DNA of 64,000 nucleotides from Azospirillum sp. B510 (GTDB lineage: Bacteria > Pseudomonadota > Alphaproteobacteria > Azospirillales > Azospirillaceae): positions 1,455,001 through 1,519,000 of the forward strand of contig NC_013854.1 in NCBI RefSeq assembly GCF_000010725.1, in the 5' to 3' direction. A program made the translations under genes and the position numbers. Positions 32,753-40,951 of this stretch are shown here, piece after piece. The notes beneath the pieces are model-generated. The model was not told the DNA's origin, made no database searches, and was given only the letters and a program-made list of their open reading frames with translations. Each line of letters starts with the position of its first letter. Position 1 is the first letter of the stretch.

Positions 32753-33754
32753 TCAGGCCAGCCAGTCTGGCACCGGAAGATTCTTCTCACGGAGGAAGTC
32801 GGGATTGAAGAGCTTCGATTGGTAACGCTGCCCCCCGTCGCACAGGATGGTCACCACCGTATGGCCGGGACCGAGATCGCGCGCCACCCGCATCGCCGCG
32901 GCGATGTTGATGCCCGACGAGCCGCCCAGCACCAGCCCCTGGGTCTTGATCAGGTCGAAGACGATCGGCAACGCCTCCTCATCCGGGATTTGCAGGGCGT
33001 CGTCGATGGGCGCCCCCTCCAGATTCGCGGTGATGCGGCCCTGGCCGATGCCTTCGGTGATGGAGCTGCCTTCCGACTTCAGCTCGCCCGTCTTGTAATA
33101 GCTATAGAGGGCGGCCCCCAGCGGATCGGCCAGGGTGATGCGGATGTCCGGGTTCCGCTCCTTCAGCGCCAGCGCGATGCCGGCCAGCGTGCCGCCGCTG
33201 CCGACCGCGCAGGTGAAGGCGTCGAGCCTGCCGCCGGTCTGCTCCCAGATTTCCGGGCCGGTGGTGGTGCGGTGGCCTTCGCGGTTGGCGGTGTTGTCGA
33301 ACTGGTTGGCCCAGATGACGCCGTTCGGCTCGGTCTTCGCCAACTCCTCGGCCAACCGGCCGGAATAGCGGACGTAATTGTCGGGGTTGGAATAGGGGAC
33401 CGCCGGGACCAGCCGGAGGTCGGCGCCGATCAGGCGCAGCATGTCCTTCTTTTCCTGGCTCTGGGTCTCCGGCATCACGATGACGGTGCGGTAGCCCAGG
33501 GCGTTGCCGACCAGCGCCAGCCCGATGCCGGTGTTGCCGGCCGTGCCCTCGACGATGGTGCCGCCGGGGCGCAGCGCGCCGCGTTCTTCGGCATCGCGAA
33601 CGATGGCGAGGGCGGCGCGGTCCTTGACCGATCCGCCGGGGTTCAGGAACTCGGCCTTGCCCAGGATCTCGCAGCCCGTCGCCTTCGAGGGCCCTTCCAG
33701 GCGAATCAGCGGCGTGTTGCCGATGGCGCCGATGAAGCCGTTGCGGATATCCAA
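32753..33754 (-). CDS. cysK: Cysteine synthase A (O-acetylserine sulfhydrylase)
   Basis: 333 residues, fold type II PLP enzyme. PLP Lys in FLNPGGSVKDRAAL, Asn/Thr substrate loop in VEGTAGNTGIGLAL, and phosphate-binding GSGGTLAG. It makes cysteine from O-acetylserine and sulfide. It is slightly longer than the classical ~310-residue enzyme, with ASRG-type features replaced by QSQEKKDMLRLIGADLRLVP, as in the variant found in many alphaproteobacteria. Cystathionine beta-synthase is unlikely as there is no regulatory domain. Head of the cysK-alaX-sseA-GNAT-GNAT run. Confidence 0.94.
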   Translation of the reverse strand: MDIRNGFIGAIGNTPLIRLEGPSKATGCEILGKAEFLNPGGSVKDRAALAIVRDAEERGALRPGGTIVEGTAGNTGIGLALVGNALGYRTVIVMPETQSQEKKDMLRLIGADLRLVPAVPYSNPDNYVRYSGRLAEELAKTEPNGVIWANQFDNTANREGHRTTTGPEIWEQTGGRLDAFTCAVGSGGTLAGIALALKERNPDIRITLADPLGAALYSYYKTGELKSEGSSITEGIGQGRITANLEGAPIDDALQIPDEEALPIVFDLIKTQGLVLGGSSGINIAAAMRVARDLGPGHTVVTILCDGGQRYQSKLFNPDFLREKNLPVPDWLA

Positions 33755-33916
33755 GGCGGGTACTCCCGAAGTCTGATGTGGCCAAATCCGGTGTGGATTT
33801 CAGCCGATACTATCAGGGCAGTGGACGGCGGTTTCAAGGCTGGGGGTGTGAAACACAGCATTGAACGGGAGTCGCGTGTGAAAATCGGGGCGACGGGCGG
33901 GAGCCGCCCCGACCCT

Positions 33917-34528
33917 TCACGCTTCGCCGAGCCAGCGCTTGCGCAGGGAGTCGCGATGACGGGCGAGCCAGCCGATGGCGATGATGGCGACCGAATTGCA
34001 CAGGCGGTTCTCGTCCATCAGGCGGATCGCCTCGTCGGCGGGCAGGGCCATGATCCGGATATCCTCATGCTCCTCCTCCAGCCCGCCGGTGGCGGCGAGG
34101 TTGCGGCTGTCCACCCGGCCGCAAAAGACGGAAACCAGCTCGGTGAAGGCGCCGGGGCTGACATAATAATCGCAGATATGCTGGATCTCGCCGATGGCGC
34201 AGCCGGCCTCCTCCAGCGATTCTCGGCGGGCGACCTGCTCCGGCGCCTCGCCTTCGCCGACCATGCCGGCGACGATCTCGGTCATCCAGGCCGGCCCGCC
34301 GGCCGCGGCGGACCCAACCCGGAACTGCTCGATCATCACCACCTTGTCGAGGTCGGGGTCATAGAGCAGGACGCCGACAGCCGGGCCGCGGTCGCACACC
34401 TCGCGCGGGGGAAGCGCCTCGGTCCAGGTGCCATCGAACTTCCTATGGCGCAGACGGTAGACGTCGATGGTCAGGAAGCCCTTGTAGACGGTCTTCCGGT
34501 CGAGGATTTCGATGTCGGGATGGTTCAT
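33917..34528 (-). CDS. Nudix hydrolase, ADP-ribose pyrophosphatase-like
   Basis: 203 residues from the ATG at 34528 (MNHPDIEILDRKTVYKGF); an ATG 63 bases upstream gives an unlikely leader. The Nudix box GX5EX7REUXEEXGU is complete, with GMVGEGEAPEQVARRESLEE followed by AGC, and is preceded by VMIEQFRVGSAA and YYVSPGAFTE downstream, as in NudF. It would hydrolyse ADP-ribose or related nucleotide sugars to AMP and a phosphosugar. It is in the same orientation as cysK, 162 bases upstream of it. Confidence 0.9.
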   Translation of the reverse strand: MNHPDIEILDRKTVYKGFLTIDVYRLRHRKFDGTWTEALPPREVCDRGPAVGVLLYDPDLDKVVMIEQFRVGSAAAGGPAWMTEIVAGMVGEGEAPEQVARRESLEEAGCAIGEIQHICDYYVSPGAFTELVSVFCGRVDSRNLAATGGLEEEHEDIRIMALPADEAIRLMDENRLCNSVAIIAIGWLARHRDSLRKRWLGEA

Positions 34529-34628
34529 GATCGGGGCGGTTCCATGGGTGGCTGTTCGCGGCAGGGTGCTACGCCCCGGCTCCGGCCACAAGCCATCCCG
34601 GCGGGGAGTCCCGGCTGGGGACTGCCCA

Positions 34629-35675
34629 TCACAGCGTCGGGTTCAGCCGCAGGAAGCGCACGCGGTCGGCCGAGGTCACCGGGACGGGGGTCAGGGTGGA
34701 GCCGCGCATCACCTCCAGCGGCACGACGATGCCGGCCGGCCCCAGGCCCCAGAGCTTGCGGTAGAAATCGGCCAGCCCGCTGAAACGCTGGCCGCCGACG
34801 CCGACGATCCAATCGCCCGGACGCAGGCCCGCCGACTCGGCCGGACCGCGCGGCGACACCTTCTCCACCAGCAGCCGCCCCATCTCCTCGCGCAGGGTGA
34901 CGCCCAGCCAGGGCCGCGCCGGTTCCTGCCGCCGGCCGTAGGCCAGCAGATCGGCCAGGATCGGTTCCAGGGCCGAGACCGGAACGAACATGTTGCCGGG
35001 CAGGCCGCGGCCCGGCACCGCTTCCGCCACCAGAAGCGAGCCGACTCCGACCAGCCGCCCCTCGCGATTGACCAGGGCGGCGCCGTTGAAGGCGCGAATC
35101 GGCGGGAAGGTGAACAGCGCCTCATCCACCAGATATTCCCAATAGCCGGCGAACTCCCGCTTGCCGACCAGCTTCACCGCCGTCGCTCCGCGATTGCCGC
35201 CGCCGCTGAGCGCCAGCAGCGTGTCGCCCTCCTTCACCGCACCGGTCACCGTGTCCGCCTTGGCCAGCCGCATCCAAGGAGCCGAGAACCCCATCTCCGC
35301 CCGCAGCAGGGCGAATCCGCTGACGGGATCATAGGCGACCATGTTGGCGGGATAGCTGCGTCCGTCGGCGGCGGCGACCTGGATCTGCGACGCTTCCATC
35401 ACCGTATAGCCGATGGTCAGGATCAGGCCGGACCCGTCGATGACGATGCCGCTGCCCTGGCGCTCCGTTCCCAGCGTCCGGGCGCTCTGGCTGTCCGGCG
35501 GCACGACGGCGCTGATGCCGACGACCGAGCGCAGCACCCGCTGCGGGTCCAGTTGCTCCGGTTCCGCCGCCCGCGCCAGGTCTGCCCGCAGCCCCATCAG
35601 CCCATACGGGCCCATTGGGCTGAGGAGGATCGCGGCCGCCAGCCGCAGCACGACCGTTGTTGAGACGACCCGCAT
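34629..35675 (-). CDS. HtrA/Deg-like PDZ protein lacking the protease triad
   Basis: 348 residues from the ATG at 35675, which starts a signal peptide (RVVSTTVVLRLAAAILLSPM, cleavage near ADLARAAEP). A chymotrypsin-like fold follows, then a PDZ domain (about 250-340; LVEKVSPRGPAESAGLRPGDWIVGVGGQRF). Aligning by eye with DegP, the catalytic His is Tyr (LTIGYTVMEA for LTNNHVVEDA), the Asp is Gly (YDPVSGFALLR for SDPRTDLALLK), and the Ser loop GNSGGPLVN is AFNGAALVN. All three triad residues are therefore missing, so it is probably a non-proteolytic periplasmic sensor or scaffold. The overall fold and PDZ are intact, which argues against simple decay. Confidence 0.85.
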   Translation of the reverse strand: MRVVSTTVVLRLAAAILLSPMGPYGLMGLRADLARAAEPEQLDPQRVLRSVVGISAVVPPDSQSARTLGTERQGSGIVIDGSGLILTIGYTVMEASQIQVAAADGRSYPANMVAYDPVSGFALLRAEMGFSAPWMRLAKADTVTGAVKEGDTLLALSGGGNRGATAVKLVGKREFAGYWEYLVDEALFTFPPIRAFNGAALVNREGRLVGVGSLLVAEAVPGRGLPGNMFVPVSALEPILADLLAYGRRQEPARPWLGVTLREEMGRLLVEKVSPRGPAESAGLRPGDWIVGVGGQRFSGLADFYRKLWGLGPAGIVVPLEVMRGSTLTPVPVTSADRVRFLRLNPTL

Positions 35676-35901
35676 GACGCCGCACTCCCGCGCTGGGCAG
35701 GGCCAAGGGCACGCCCGCCGCCGCGCGGCCCTGTCCGTCGCGACTCGGGTGACACGGACATGACATTGCGCCTGAAGCACGACTCATCAAGCGGTGCGCC
35801 CCTGGTCGCGGCACAAAAGCGTGGTGGCGTCCGGGGCAACCTACCGCCACCGTCCGCTGTTGTTCCGTCCTGGTGCGAAAACCGTCAGGAAAGGCGACAG
35901 C

Positions 35902-36081
35902 ATGCCCATCGACAGCGAACAGGAGTTGGAACGGGCCGTCCAGGAGTTCCAGCGTCTGAGCGACGCGCCGGAGGGCTCCGAGGAGGAGCGCCGCCGCAGT
36001 GTTCTGGACGCCGACATCAAGGCGTATTACGCCAGATGCGCTCACACGATGCGGCCGGCCAAGCCGCCCTCCACCGGCTGA
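35902..36081 (+). CDS. Small acidic protein, unknown
   Basis: 59 residues from the ATG at 35902, preceded by AGGAAAGG. It is Glu-rich and predicted helical (DSEQELERAVQEFQRLSDAP, EEERRRSVLDADIKAYYARC). A further 36 codons are open upstream but overlap the promoter region of the divergent HtrA-like gene and have no good ribosome site. No family recognised. Coding character (GC3) is like neighbouring genes. Confidence 0.6.
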   Translation: MPIDSEQELERAVQEFQRLSDAPEGSEEERRRSVLDADIKAYYARCAHTMRPAKPPSTG

Positions 36082-36168
36082 CGGGACGGCGGGCGCGGAT
36101 GCCGGCCGGCCCTGCCGGTCGTCGGCATCGGCCGTCGGCATCGGCGATCAGAAGGAGAGCGGTCCGCG

Positions 36169-36411
36169 ATGAAGCGACTCGATACCTGCTACACCTGCCG
36201 CTTCTGGGAAGGGCAGGGGCTTCGTCAGCGCGGCCCCAAGGGAACCTGCCGGCGCTATCCGCCGGTGGTGACCCCGCGCAGCCCCGAGGGCGACTTTCCC
36301 ATCACCCTGTCGACCGACTGGTGCGGGGAATGGAAGCGGGTGGCGGTTGGTGCCGCGGCCGGCGATCCCTCGGAGTCCGGCGACAGCCTCTATGACGATC
36401 TGGTGGAGTAG
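36169..36411 (+). CDS. Small CxxC protein, unknown
   Basis: 80 residues. The N-terminal half has four Cys in metal-site-like order: CYTCRFWEG, then CRRYPP, then DWCGEW, suggesting Zn or Fe-S binding. PPVVTPRSPEGDFPITLSTD links them. The C-terminus is acidic. AGGAGAG lies 8 bases before the ATG. It lies 87 bases after the 59-residue gene in the same direction. Related short proteins with CxxCRFW are seen as hypotheticals in proteobacteria; function unknown. Confidence 0.7.
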   Translation: MKRLDTCYTCRFWEGQGLRQRGPKGTCRRYPPVVTPRSPEGDFPITLSTDWCGEWKRVAVGAAAGDPSESGDSLYDDLVE

Positions 36412-36417
36412 AGCGCC

Positions 36418-36726
36418 TCACCGTGGATGGGGCGGGATCACCAGAACCGGCGTGTTCTCGTAGGCCTGCGGCCTGCTGCCGGCCGTGAGGCCCTCCCATC
36501 CGGTGAAGACCAGAAGGGCGAGCAGCACGGCGACCAGGAACAGCAGGGCGGCGGTGACACAGTCCACCGTCCGGAGCGGATGATCACCGGGTCCGGACGC
36601 GCGATGGCCGGAGCTGCCAAGCGGCGGGGCGGTGCGGAAATGATCGGACTGGAATGGCAGAAGCACGGCGATCCTCCATCGGCTGGGGACGCCCGGCCCA
36701 TGACTTCGGACCCGGATTGTTATCAA
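36418..36726 (-). CDS. Possible small membrane protein
   Basis: 102 codons at most. The only recognisable feature is one hydrophobic span near the C-terminus (CVTAALLFLVAVLLALLVFTGW). The N-terminal ~55 residues are Arg/Pro/Ser-rich and look poorly coding; the true start may be further in (a GTG at about codon 54 just before the span). No Shine-Dalgarno supports the first ATG. It occupies most of the gap between the CxxC gene and tRNA-Asn. Confidence 0.35.
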   Translation of the reverse strand: MITIRVRSHGPGVPSRWRIAVLLPFQSDHFRTAPPLGSSGHRASGPGDHPLRTVDCVTAALLFLVAVLLALLVFTGWEGLTAGSRPQAYENTPVLVIPPHPR

Positions 36727-36893
36727 GTCTACGCCTGGATCGCCGCCCGTGGCAGCTCGCTTCCGGCAAGTCAGGATCGTCTTTTGGGACTAGGTCTCGC
36801 CATGGCGGACGACCGTCGGTCCTAGCCCGCCTGCTGTAAACCGAATTCGGTTACTGAGGTGCCACAGTCAAGGCGCAATGACGCGGAAAGAAG

Positions 36894-36926
36894 AAAGGGC
36901 CGGATGCGCTTTGCATCCAGCCCTTT
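36894..36926 (-). terminator. Terminator of tRNA-Asn
   Basis: Fourteen-base arms 36894-36907 and 36913-36926 with one G-U-type mismatch and loop gcttt; on the minus strand it follows the tRNA by 5 bases and ends in CTTCTTTCC. Confidence 0.75.
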
Positions 36927-36931
36927 CAATC

Positions 36932-37007
36932 TGGCTCCCGGTGCTGGACTCGAACCAGCGACAAGCGGATTAACAGTCCGCTGCTCTACCAACTGAGCTA
37001 ACCGGGA
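36932..37007 (-). tRNA. tRNA-Asn (anticodon GTT)
   Basis: 76 nt with encoded CCA. On the minus strand it reads TCCCGGTTAGCTCAGTTGGT at the 5' end, an anticodon arm GCGGA-CTGTTAA-TCCGC giving anticodon GUU, and a GGTTCGAGTCC T arm. Acceptor TCCCGGT pairs with ACCGGGA, discriminator G. Confidence 0.97.
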
Positions 37008-37160
37008 TCGGTGACCGGCCTTTCGGTGGCCGCCGTCGTTGGCGTGGCGGGTGTATAGCCGAACCTTCCGGCCCTGCCAAGCCAATTCCAGCAAGAAAAC
37101 GAATTTTCTTCCGGACGGGGCGGAGAAGGCATTCCGTCAACGAAAACAAGGCCCAAATGC

Positions 37161-37184
37161 AAAAAGCCCCGCCAGGGCGGGGCT
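37161..37184 (-). terminator. Terminator of tRNA-Cys
   Basis: AGCCCCGC (37165-37172) and GCGGGGCT (37177-37184) with a CAGG loop; on the minus strand it ends in TTTTT (37165-37161) and lies 54 bases past the tRNA. Confidence 0.8.
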
Positions 37185-37238
37185 GTGTCCGAGCTATCCG
37201 AGGATGCTCGCAAGTTTGTCGGTCAAATTTGCCAGGGT

Positions 37239-37312
37239 TGGAGGCACGGGCGGGAATCGAACCCACGTACACGGATTTGCAGTCCGCTGCATCACCACTC
37301 TGCCACCGCGCC
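37239..37312 (-). tRNA. tRNA-Cys (anticodon GCA)
   Basis: 74 nt with encoded CCA. Minus-strand GGCGCGGTGGCAGAGTGGTG at the 5' end, anticodon arm GCGGA-CTGCAAA-TCCGT with anticodon GCA, T arm GGGTTCGATTCCC, acceptor GGCGCGG with CCGTGCC, discriminator U as required for CysRS. Confidence 0.97.
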
Positions 37313-37615
37313 AACCCTGACCGGCACCGGCGCTCCGTTTCCGTCGCGCCCTCGGTGTGGAGCGGTGGTATAGCGGCCCGGAACGGTGCGGTCAAGGCGA
37401 ATGGTGACGATTTTTGAACATCACCCGCCGGCTTCCCGCATGCCTGCGGCCCGAGCCGCCGCCCCTCGGCGAGGATCAAGGTCTGCGCCCGTGGCAATGA
37501 ACCCCTGTGGCGTTGTGTTCGCCAAGCCTTTGCGGCTATATACCGCCATGGCAGGAAGCCGTTCGCTGTTCGGCTTGGTGCCGGTGTCGTCACAACACAT
37601 CAATAAGCGACCGCC
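37313..37615. other. Intergenic region upstream of the pcm-like gene
   Basis: 303 bases between tRNA-Cys (minus) and the pcm-like gene (plus). It must hold both promoters; no convincing motif, ORF or repeat was found. Confidence 0.5.
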
Positions 37616-38272
37616 ATGACCGATTTCGCCGCCGCACGCTATTTCATGGTCGAGGGACAGATCCGTCCCAACAAGGTGACCGATCACCGTCTCGTCGACG
37701 TCCTGTCGGAGCTTCCGCGCGAAGCCTTCGTCCCAGAATCGGCGCGCGGCGTCGCTTATGTCGATGACGATCTCCCCATCGGCAAGGGCCGCTTCCTGCT
37801 GGAGCCGATGGTCTTCGCCCGCATGCTCCAGGCCGTCGCCGTGCAGGAGACCGACCGTGTTCTCGACGTCGGTGCCGCCGGTGGCTACTCCACCGCTGTG
37901 CTGGCCCGTCTGGCGTCGTCGGTGGTCGGGCTCGATTGCGACGACGCGCTGACCGCCGCCGCCTCGGCGGCGCTGGCAGGGCAGGGGATCGCCAATGCCA
38001 AGACCGTCACCGGTCCGCTGGCGGAGGGGTACGCCCAAAACGCCCCTTACGACGTCATCGTCGTCGAGGGTACCGTGCCGGAGGTTCCGGCGTCGCTGAC
38101 CGGCCAACTGGCGGAAGGCGGGCGTCTGGTCGCCATCGTCCAGGGCACGGGCGGCGTCGGCGAGGTCCGCCTGTTCCAGCGCGTCGCCGGCGTGGTGTCC
38201 AGCCGCATCCTGTTCGAGGCCCGGCCGCACGCGCTGCCTGGCTTCGAAAAGAAGGCGTCCTTCGTGTTCTGA
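37616..38272 (+). CDS. Protein-L-isoaspartate O-methyltransferase family protein
   Basis: 218 residues. SAM-binding motif I DRVLDVGAAGGYSTAVLARL and an N-terminal region typical of PIMT (MVEGQIRPNKVTDHRLVDVLSELPREAFVP). Catalytic-region sequence is more divergent than in E. coli Pcm (which has ..GSGYQTA..), so activity on isoaspartate is not certain. In many alphaproteobacteria this gene sits beside rhodanese and tolC genes, as here: the rhodanese gene follows after 102 bases. A direct role with TolC is not established. Confidence 0.85.
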   Translation: MTDFAAARYFMVEGQIRPNKVTDHRLVDVLSELPREAFVPESARGVAYVDDDLPIGKGRFLLEPMVFARMLQAVAVQETDRVLDVGAAGGYSTAVLARLASSVVGLDCDDALTAAASAALAGQGIANAKTVTGPLAEGYAQNAPYDVIVVEGTVPEVPASLTGQLAEGGRLVAIVQGTGGVGEVRLFQRVAGVVSSRILFEARPHALPGFEKKASFVF

Positions 38273-38374
38273 CCGGAACCTCCGGTTGAACCGACTTTGA
38301 ACTGAACCGTGCAGTTTACCTTGGCGCGGTTCTGCGTTACCGTCGCCATCGCCCTTGCACGAAAGTGAGCACCC

Positions 38375-38701
38375 ATGGCCGCGCCGTTTGAGATCGAGGT
38401 GGAAGAACTGGACCGCCGCCGCAAGGCGGATGACGGGCCGGTGATCCTCGACGTGCGCGAACCATGGGAGTTCGCGCTGTGCGCCATCGACGGCAGCCTG
38501 CATATCCCGATGAACGGGCTTCCCGGTCGGGTGGACGAGCTGCCGAAGGACCGCGATGTCGTCGTCGTGTGTCACCACGGCGGCCGCAGCGCGCAGGTCA
38601 CCATGTGGCTGCGTTCCAAGGGCTTCGACCGCGCCATCAACCTGGATGGCGGCGTCGATGCCTGGGCGCGCCGAATCGACCCGAACATGAAGGTCTACTG
38701 A
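38375..38701 (+). CDS. Single-domain rhodanese
   Basis: 108 residues, one rhodanese domain with active-site Cys in VVVCHHGGRSAQVTMWLRSKGF. Earlier VILDVREPWEFALCAIDGSLHIPM is the CDC25-like CH2 motif. It would transfer sulfane sulfur; the CHHGGRS loop is common in proteobacterial stand-alone rhodaneses (GlpE-like group). The stop codon is 2 bases before the tolC start, so they are probably co-transcribed. Confidence 0.92.
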   Translation: MAAPFEIEVEELDRRRKADDGPVILDVREPWEFALCAIDGSLHIPMNGLPGRVDELPKDRDVVVVCHHGGRSAQVTMWLRSKGFDRAINLDGGVDAWARRIDPNMKVY

Positions 38702-38703
38702 AC

Positions 38704-40104
38704 ATGACCGTGCGAAGCCGTTTTGCGCGCCGCTGGCTGCTGGCGACGGCCCTGACCCTGACCGCCATGGGCACCGCAGTGACCGGCGCTGGTACGGCCC
38801 AGGCGCAGTCCCTGGAACAGGCCCTTGCCCAGGCCTATGCCAACAACCCGACCATCGGCGCCCAGCGCGCCCGCCTGCGCGCTGTCGATGAAGGCGTGCC
38901 CCAGGCGCTGTCCGGCTATCGTCCGACGGCCCGCGTGACCGCCGGCGTCACCCGCTCCATGGGTGAGAGCAAGTTCAACGGCGGCTCGACCGGGTCGGAA
39001 ACCAACGCCAAGAGCGTCGGCGTTACCGCCACCCAGCCGATCTACGACGCCACCGTCGCCCCGGCCGTCCGCCGTGCCGAGCGGCTGGTCGAGGCGCAGC
39101 GCGCCACCCTGATCGCCTCGGAACAGTCGGTTCTGCTGGCCGCCGCCCAGGCCTATCTGGACATCGTCCAGAACCAGGCCATCCTGCAACTCCAGACCAA
39201 CAACGAGCAGGTGCTGCGCCGCCAGCTCGACGCCGCCCGCGACCGCTTCCGCGTCGGCGAATACACCCGTACCGACGTCAGCCAGTCCGAGTCGCGTCTG
39301 TCGGCCGCCATCGCGTCGAAGATCTCGGCCGAAGGCACCCTGCGCGCCTCGCGCGCCACCTATGAGCGTCTGGTCGGCGCCGCCCCGGGCGAGCTCAAGG
39401 CGCCGAAGCCGGCCTTCCGCCTGCCCAAGAATCTCGACGAGCTGGTCGAGTTGGCCCGCGCCAACAATCCGAACGTCCTGTCCGCCTCCTACACCGAGGC
39501 GGCGCAGCGCGAGGCGGTGGACCAGCAATATGGCCGCCTGCTGCCGTCGGTGAACCTTCAGGCCAGCGGCAGCCGCACCTATGATCCGGGCCGTTCGTCC
39601 GGCATCGACCTGAACCGTTCGGACAGCGCCCAGCTGACCGCCCAGGTGACCATCCCGCTCTATCAGGCCGGTCAGCCGGAGGCGCTGGTCCGCGAGGCCA
39701 AGCAGACGGCCAACCAGGCCCGCCTCCAGATCGAGGAGACCCGCCGCCAGGTGACCGAATCGGCGGTCAGCGCCTGGCAGGCCTTGCAGACGGCGCGGGC
39801 CAGCATCGAGTCCTACACGGCGCAGATCAAGGCGGCGCAGATCGCCTTGGAGGGTGTCCGCCAGGAGGCGCAGGTCGGGTCGCGCACCGTTCTCGACGTG
39901 TTGAACCAGGAACAGGAACTGCTGAACGCCCGCGTCTTCCTCGTCCGCGCCCAGCATGACGAGATGGTCGCGGCCTTCAATGTCCTGTCGGCCAGCGGAC
40001 AGTTGACGGCGGACCGCCTGAACCTGCCGGTCGAGAAATACGACCCGCAGGCGAATTACGACAAGACGCGGGGCAAGTGGTTCGGAACGTCGGTGACCGA
40101 ATGA
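38704..40104 (+). CDS. tolC: TolC-family outer-membrane efflux/secretion channel
   Basis: 466 residues from the ATG at 38704, two bases after the rhodanese stop. The signal peptide (RRWLLATALTLTAMGTAVTG, cleavage near AQAQS) is followed by the TolC repeat pair: SLEQALAQAYANNPTIGAQRARLRAV and NLDELVELARANNPNVLSASY. The helical parts show TATQPIYDATVAPAVRRAE and VTIPLYQAGQPEALVREAKQ. Near the C-terminus is VGSRTVLDVLNQEQELLNAR, typical of type I secretion outer-membrane proteins. It could serve RTX export, and an RTX gene is present elsewhere in the window, though unlinked. Terminator follows. Confidence 0.95.
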   Translation: MTVRSRFARRWLLATALTLTAMGTAVTGAGTAQAQSLEQALAQAYANNPTIGAQRARLRAVDEGVPQALSGYRPTARVTAGVTRSMGESKFNGGSTGSETNAKSVGVTATQPIYDATVAPAVRRAERLVEAQRATLIASEQSVLLAAAQAYLDIVQNQAILQLQTNNEQVLRRQLDAARDRFRVGEYTRTDVSQSESRLSAAIASKISAEGTLRASRATYERLVGAAPGELKAPKPAFRLPKNLDELVELARANNPNVLSASYTEAAQREAVDQQYGRLLPSVNLQASGSRTYDPGRSSGIDLNRSDSAQLTAQVTIPLYQAGQPEALVREAKQTANQARLQIEETRRQVTESAVSAWQALQTARASIESYTAQIKAAQIALEGVRQEAQVGSRTVLDVLNQEQELLNARVFLVRAQHDEMVAAFNVLSASGQLTADRLNLPVEKYDPQANYDKTRGKWFGTSVTE

Positions 40105-40109
40105 ACGAG

Positions 40110-40135
40110 ACGGCCCGCGCAAGCGGGCCGTTTTT
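40110..40135 (+). terminator. Intrinsic terminator after tolC
   Basis: ACGGCCCGC (40110-40118), GCAA loop, GCGGGCCGT (40123-40131), then TTTTTG. Starts 5 bases past the tolC stop. Confidence 0.9.
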
Positions 40136-40200
40136 GTATTGTGGCTTTTTTGCCAGCCCTGCCCTAGGTTTGGGTCAGGTTGACGTCTTGGGTTGCCACG

Positions 40201-40887
40201 ATGAGCGATAAGGGCCAGCAAGAACCTTCGATGGAGGAAATCCTCGCCTCCATCCGGCGGATCATTTCCGAGGATGGCGAGCCGGCCAAGTCGGAAACCC
40301 AGGCGCCTTCGCCGCCTCCCCCTCCGCCGCCTCCGCCGCCCCCCCCTCCGCCGCCCCCGCCACCGCCGGTCGATGAGGAGGACGATGTCCTCGAACTGAC
40401 CCAGATGGTGGAGGACGAACCGGACGAGCGGCCCGCCTTCGGTCAACCGAAGCCGGACCCATGGGCCGAGGAGTCGTCCTTTCCGGAGCCGTCGCCGTCC
40501 CCACCGCCGCGTTGGGACGAACCGGAGCCCGAACCGCCGCCGCGCCCCGCCGCCCGGCGGCCGATGCCGGCCTTCGACGATTTCGAGGATGACGAACCGC
40601 CGCCCCCGCCGCGTCCGCGCCGCCGCATGGTCGATCCCGACGATGGCTTGATCTCGCGTCGCACCGCGGAGGATGCCTCGCACCATCTGACCCATCTGGC
40701 GCGCGAGCTGGGCGACGACCTGTCGATCGGCCCGATGCCCATCGGCATCCGGACGGTGGAGGAGGTCGTGCGCGAATTGCTGAAGCCGCTGTTGAAGGAA
40801 TGGCTGGACGAGAACCTGCCGACGGTGGTGGAGCGGCTGGTGCAGCAGGAGATCGACCGCATGATCCGGCGGTCGCAGAAGTTCTGA
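40201..40887 (+). CDS. PopZ-like polar organising protein (DUF2497)
   Basis: 228 residues from the ATG at 40201, which begins MSDKGQQEPSMEEILASIRR; an open frame 7 codons upstream is less conserved. The N-terminal helix MEEILASIRRIISED and the C-terminal helices (VEEVVRELLKPLLKEWLDEN and VVERLVQQEIDRMIRR) are the hallmarks of PopZ, which self-assembles at the cell pole and anchors ParB and signalling proteins. Between them lies a disordered, acidic and proline-rich linker, here with an unbroken run of about twenty Pro (near residues 35-55). PopZ of Caulobacter also has a Pro/Glu-rich linker. It is followed by valS, a conserved arrangement. Confidence 0.88.
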   Translation: MSDKGQQEPSMEEILASIRRIISEDGEPAKSETQAPSPPPPPPPPPPPPPPPPPPPVDEEDDVLELTQMVEDEPDERPAFGQPKPDPWAEESSFPEPSPSPPPRWDEPEPEPPPRPAARRPMPAFDDFEDDEPPPPPRPRRRMVDPDDGLISRRTAEDASHHLTHLARELGDDLSIGPMPIGIRTVEEVVRELLKPLLKEWLDENLPTVVERLVQQEIDRMIRRSQKF

Positions 40888-40951
40888 TCCGCCTTTCCGA
40901 GCCCCGCTTTTTGATCCCTGGTTGAGACGTTTCTAGCGAAAGTTCGTGGTG

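Noticed and set aside
36121-36146. Two copies of a 13-bp gtcggcatcggc unit as a repeat related to that at 3529
   Set aside because: Only two imperfect copies, with a unit that differs from the first; likely simple-sequence similarity.
40310-40375. CCGCC-rich stretch as a tandem repeat or CRISPR
   Set aside because: It is the polyproline part of the PopZ-like coding sequence; there are no spacers or regular repeat units.
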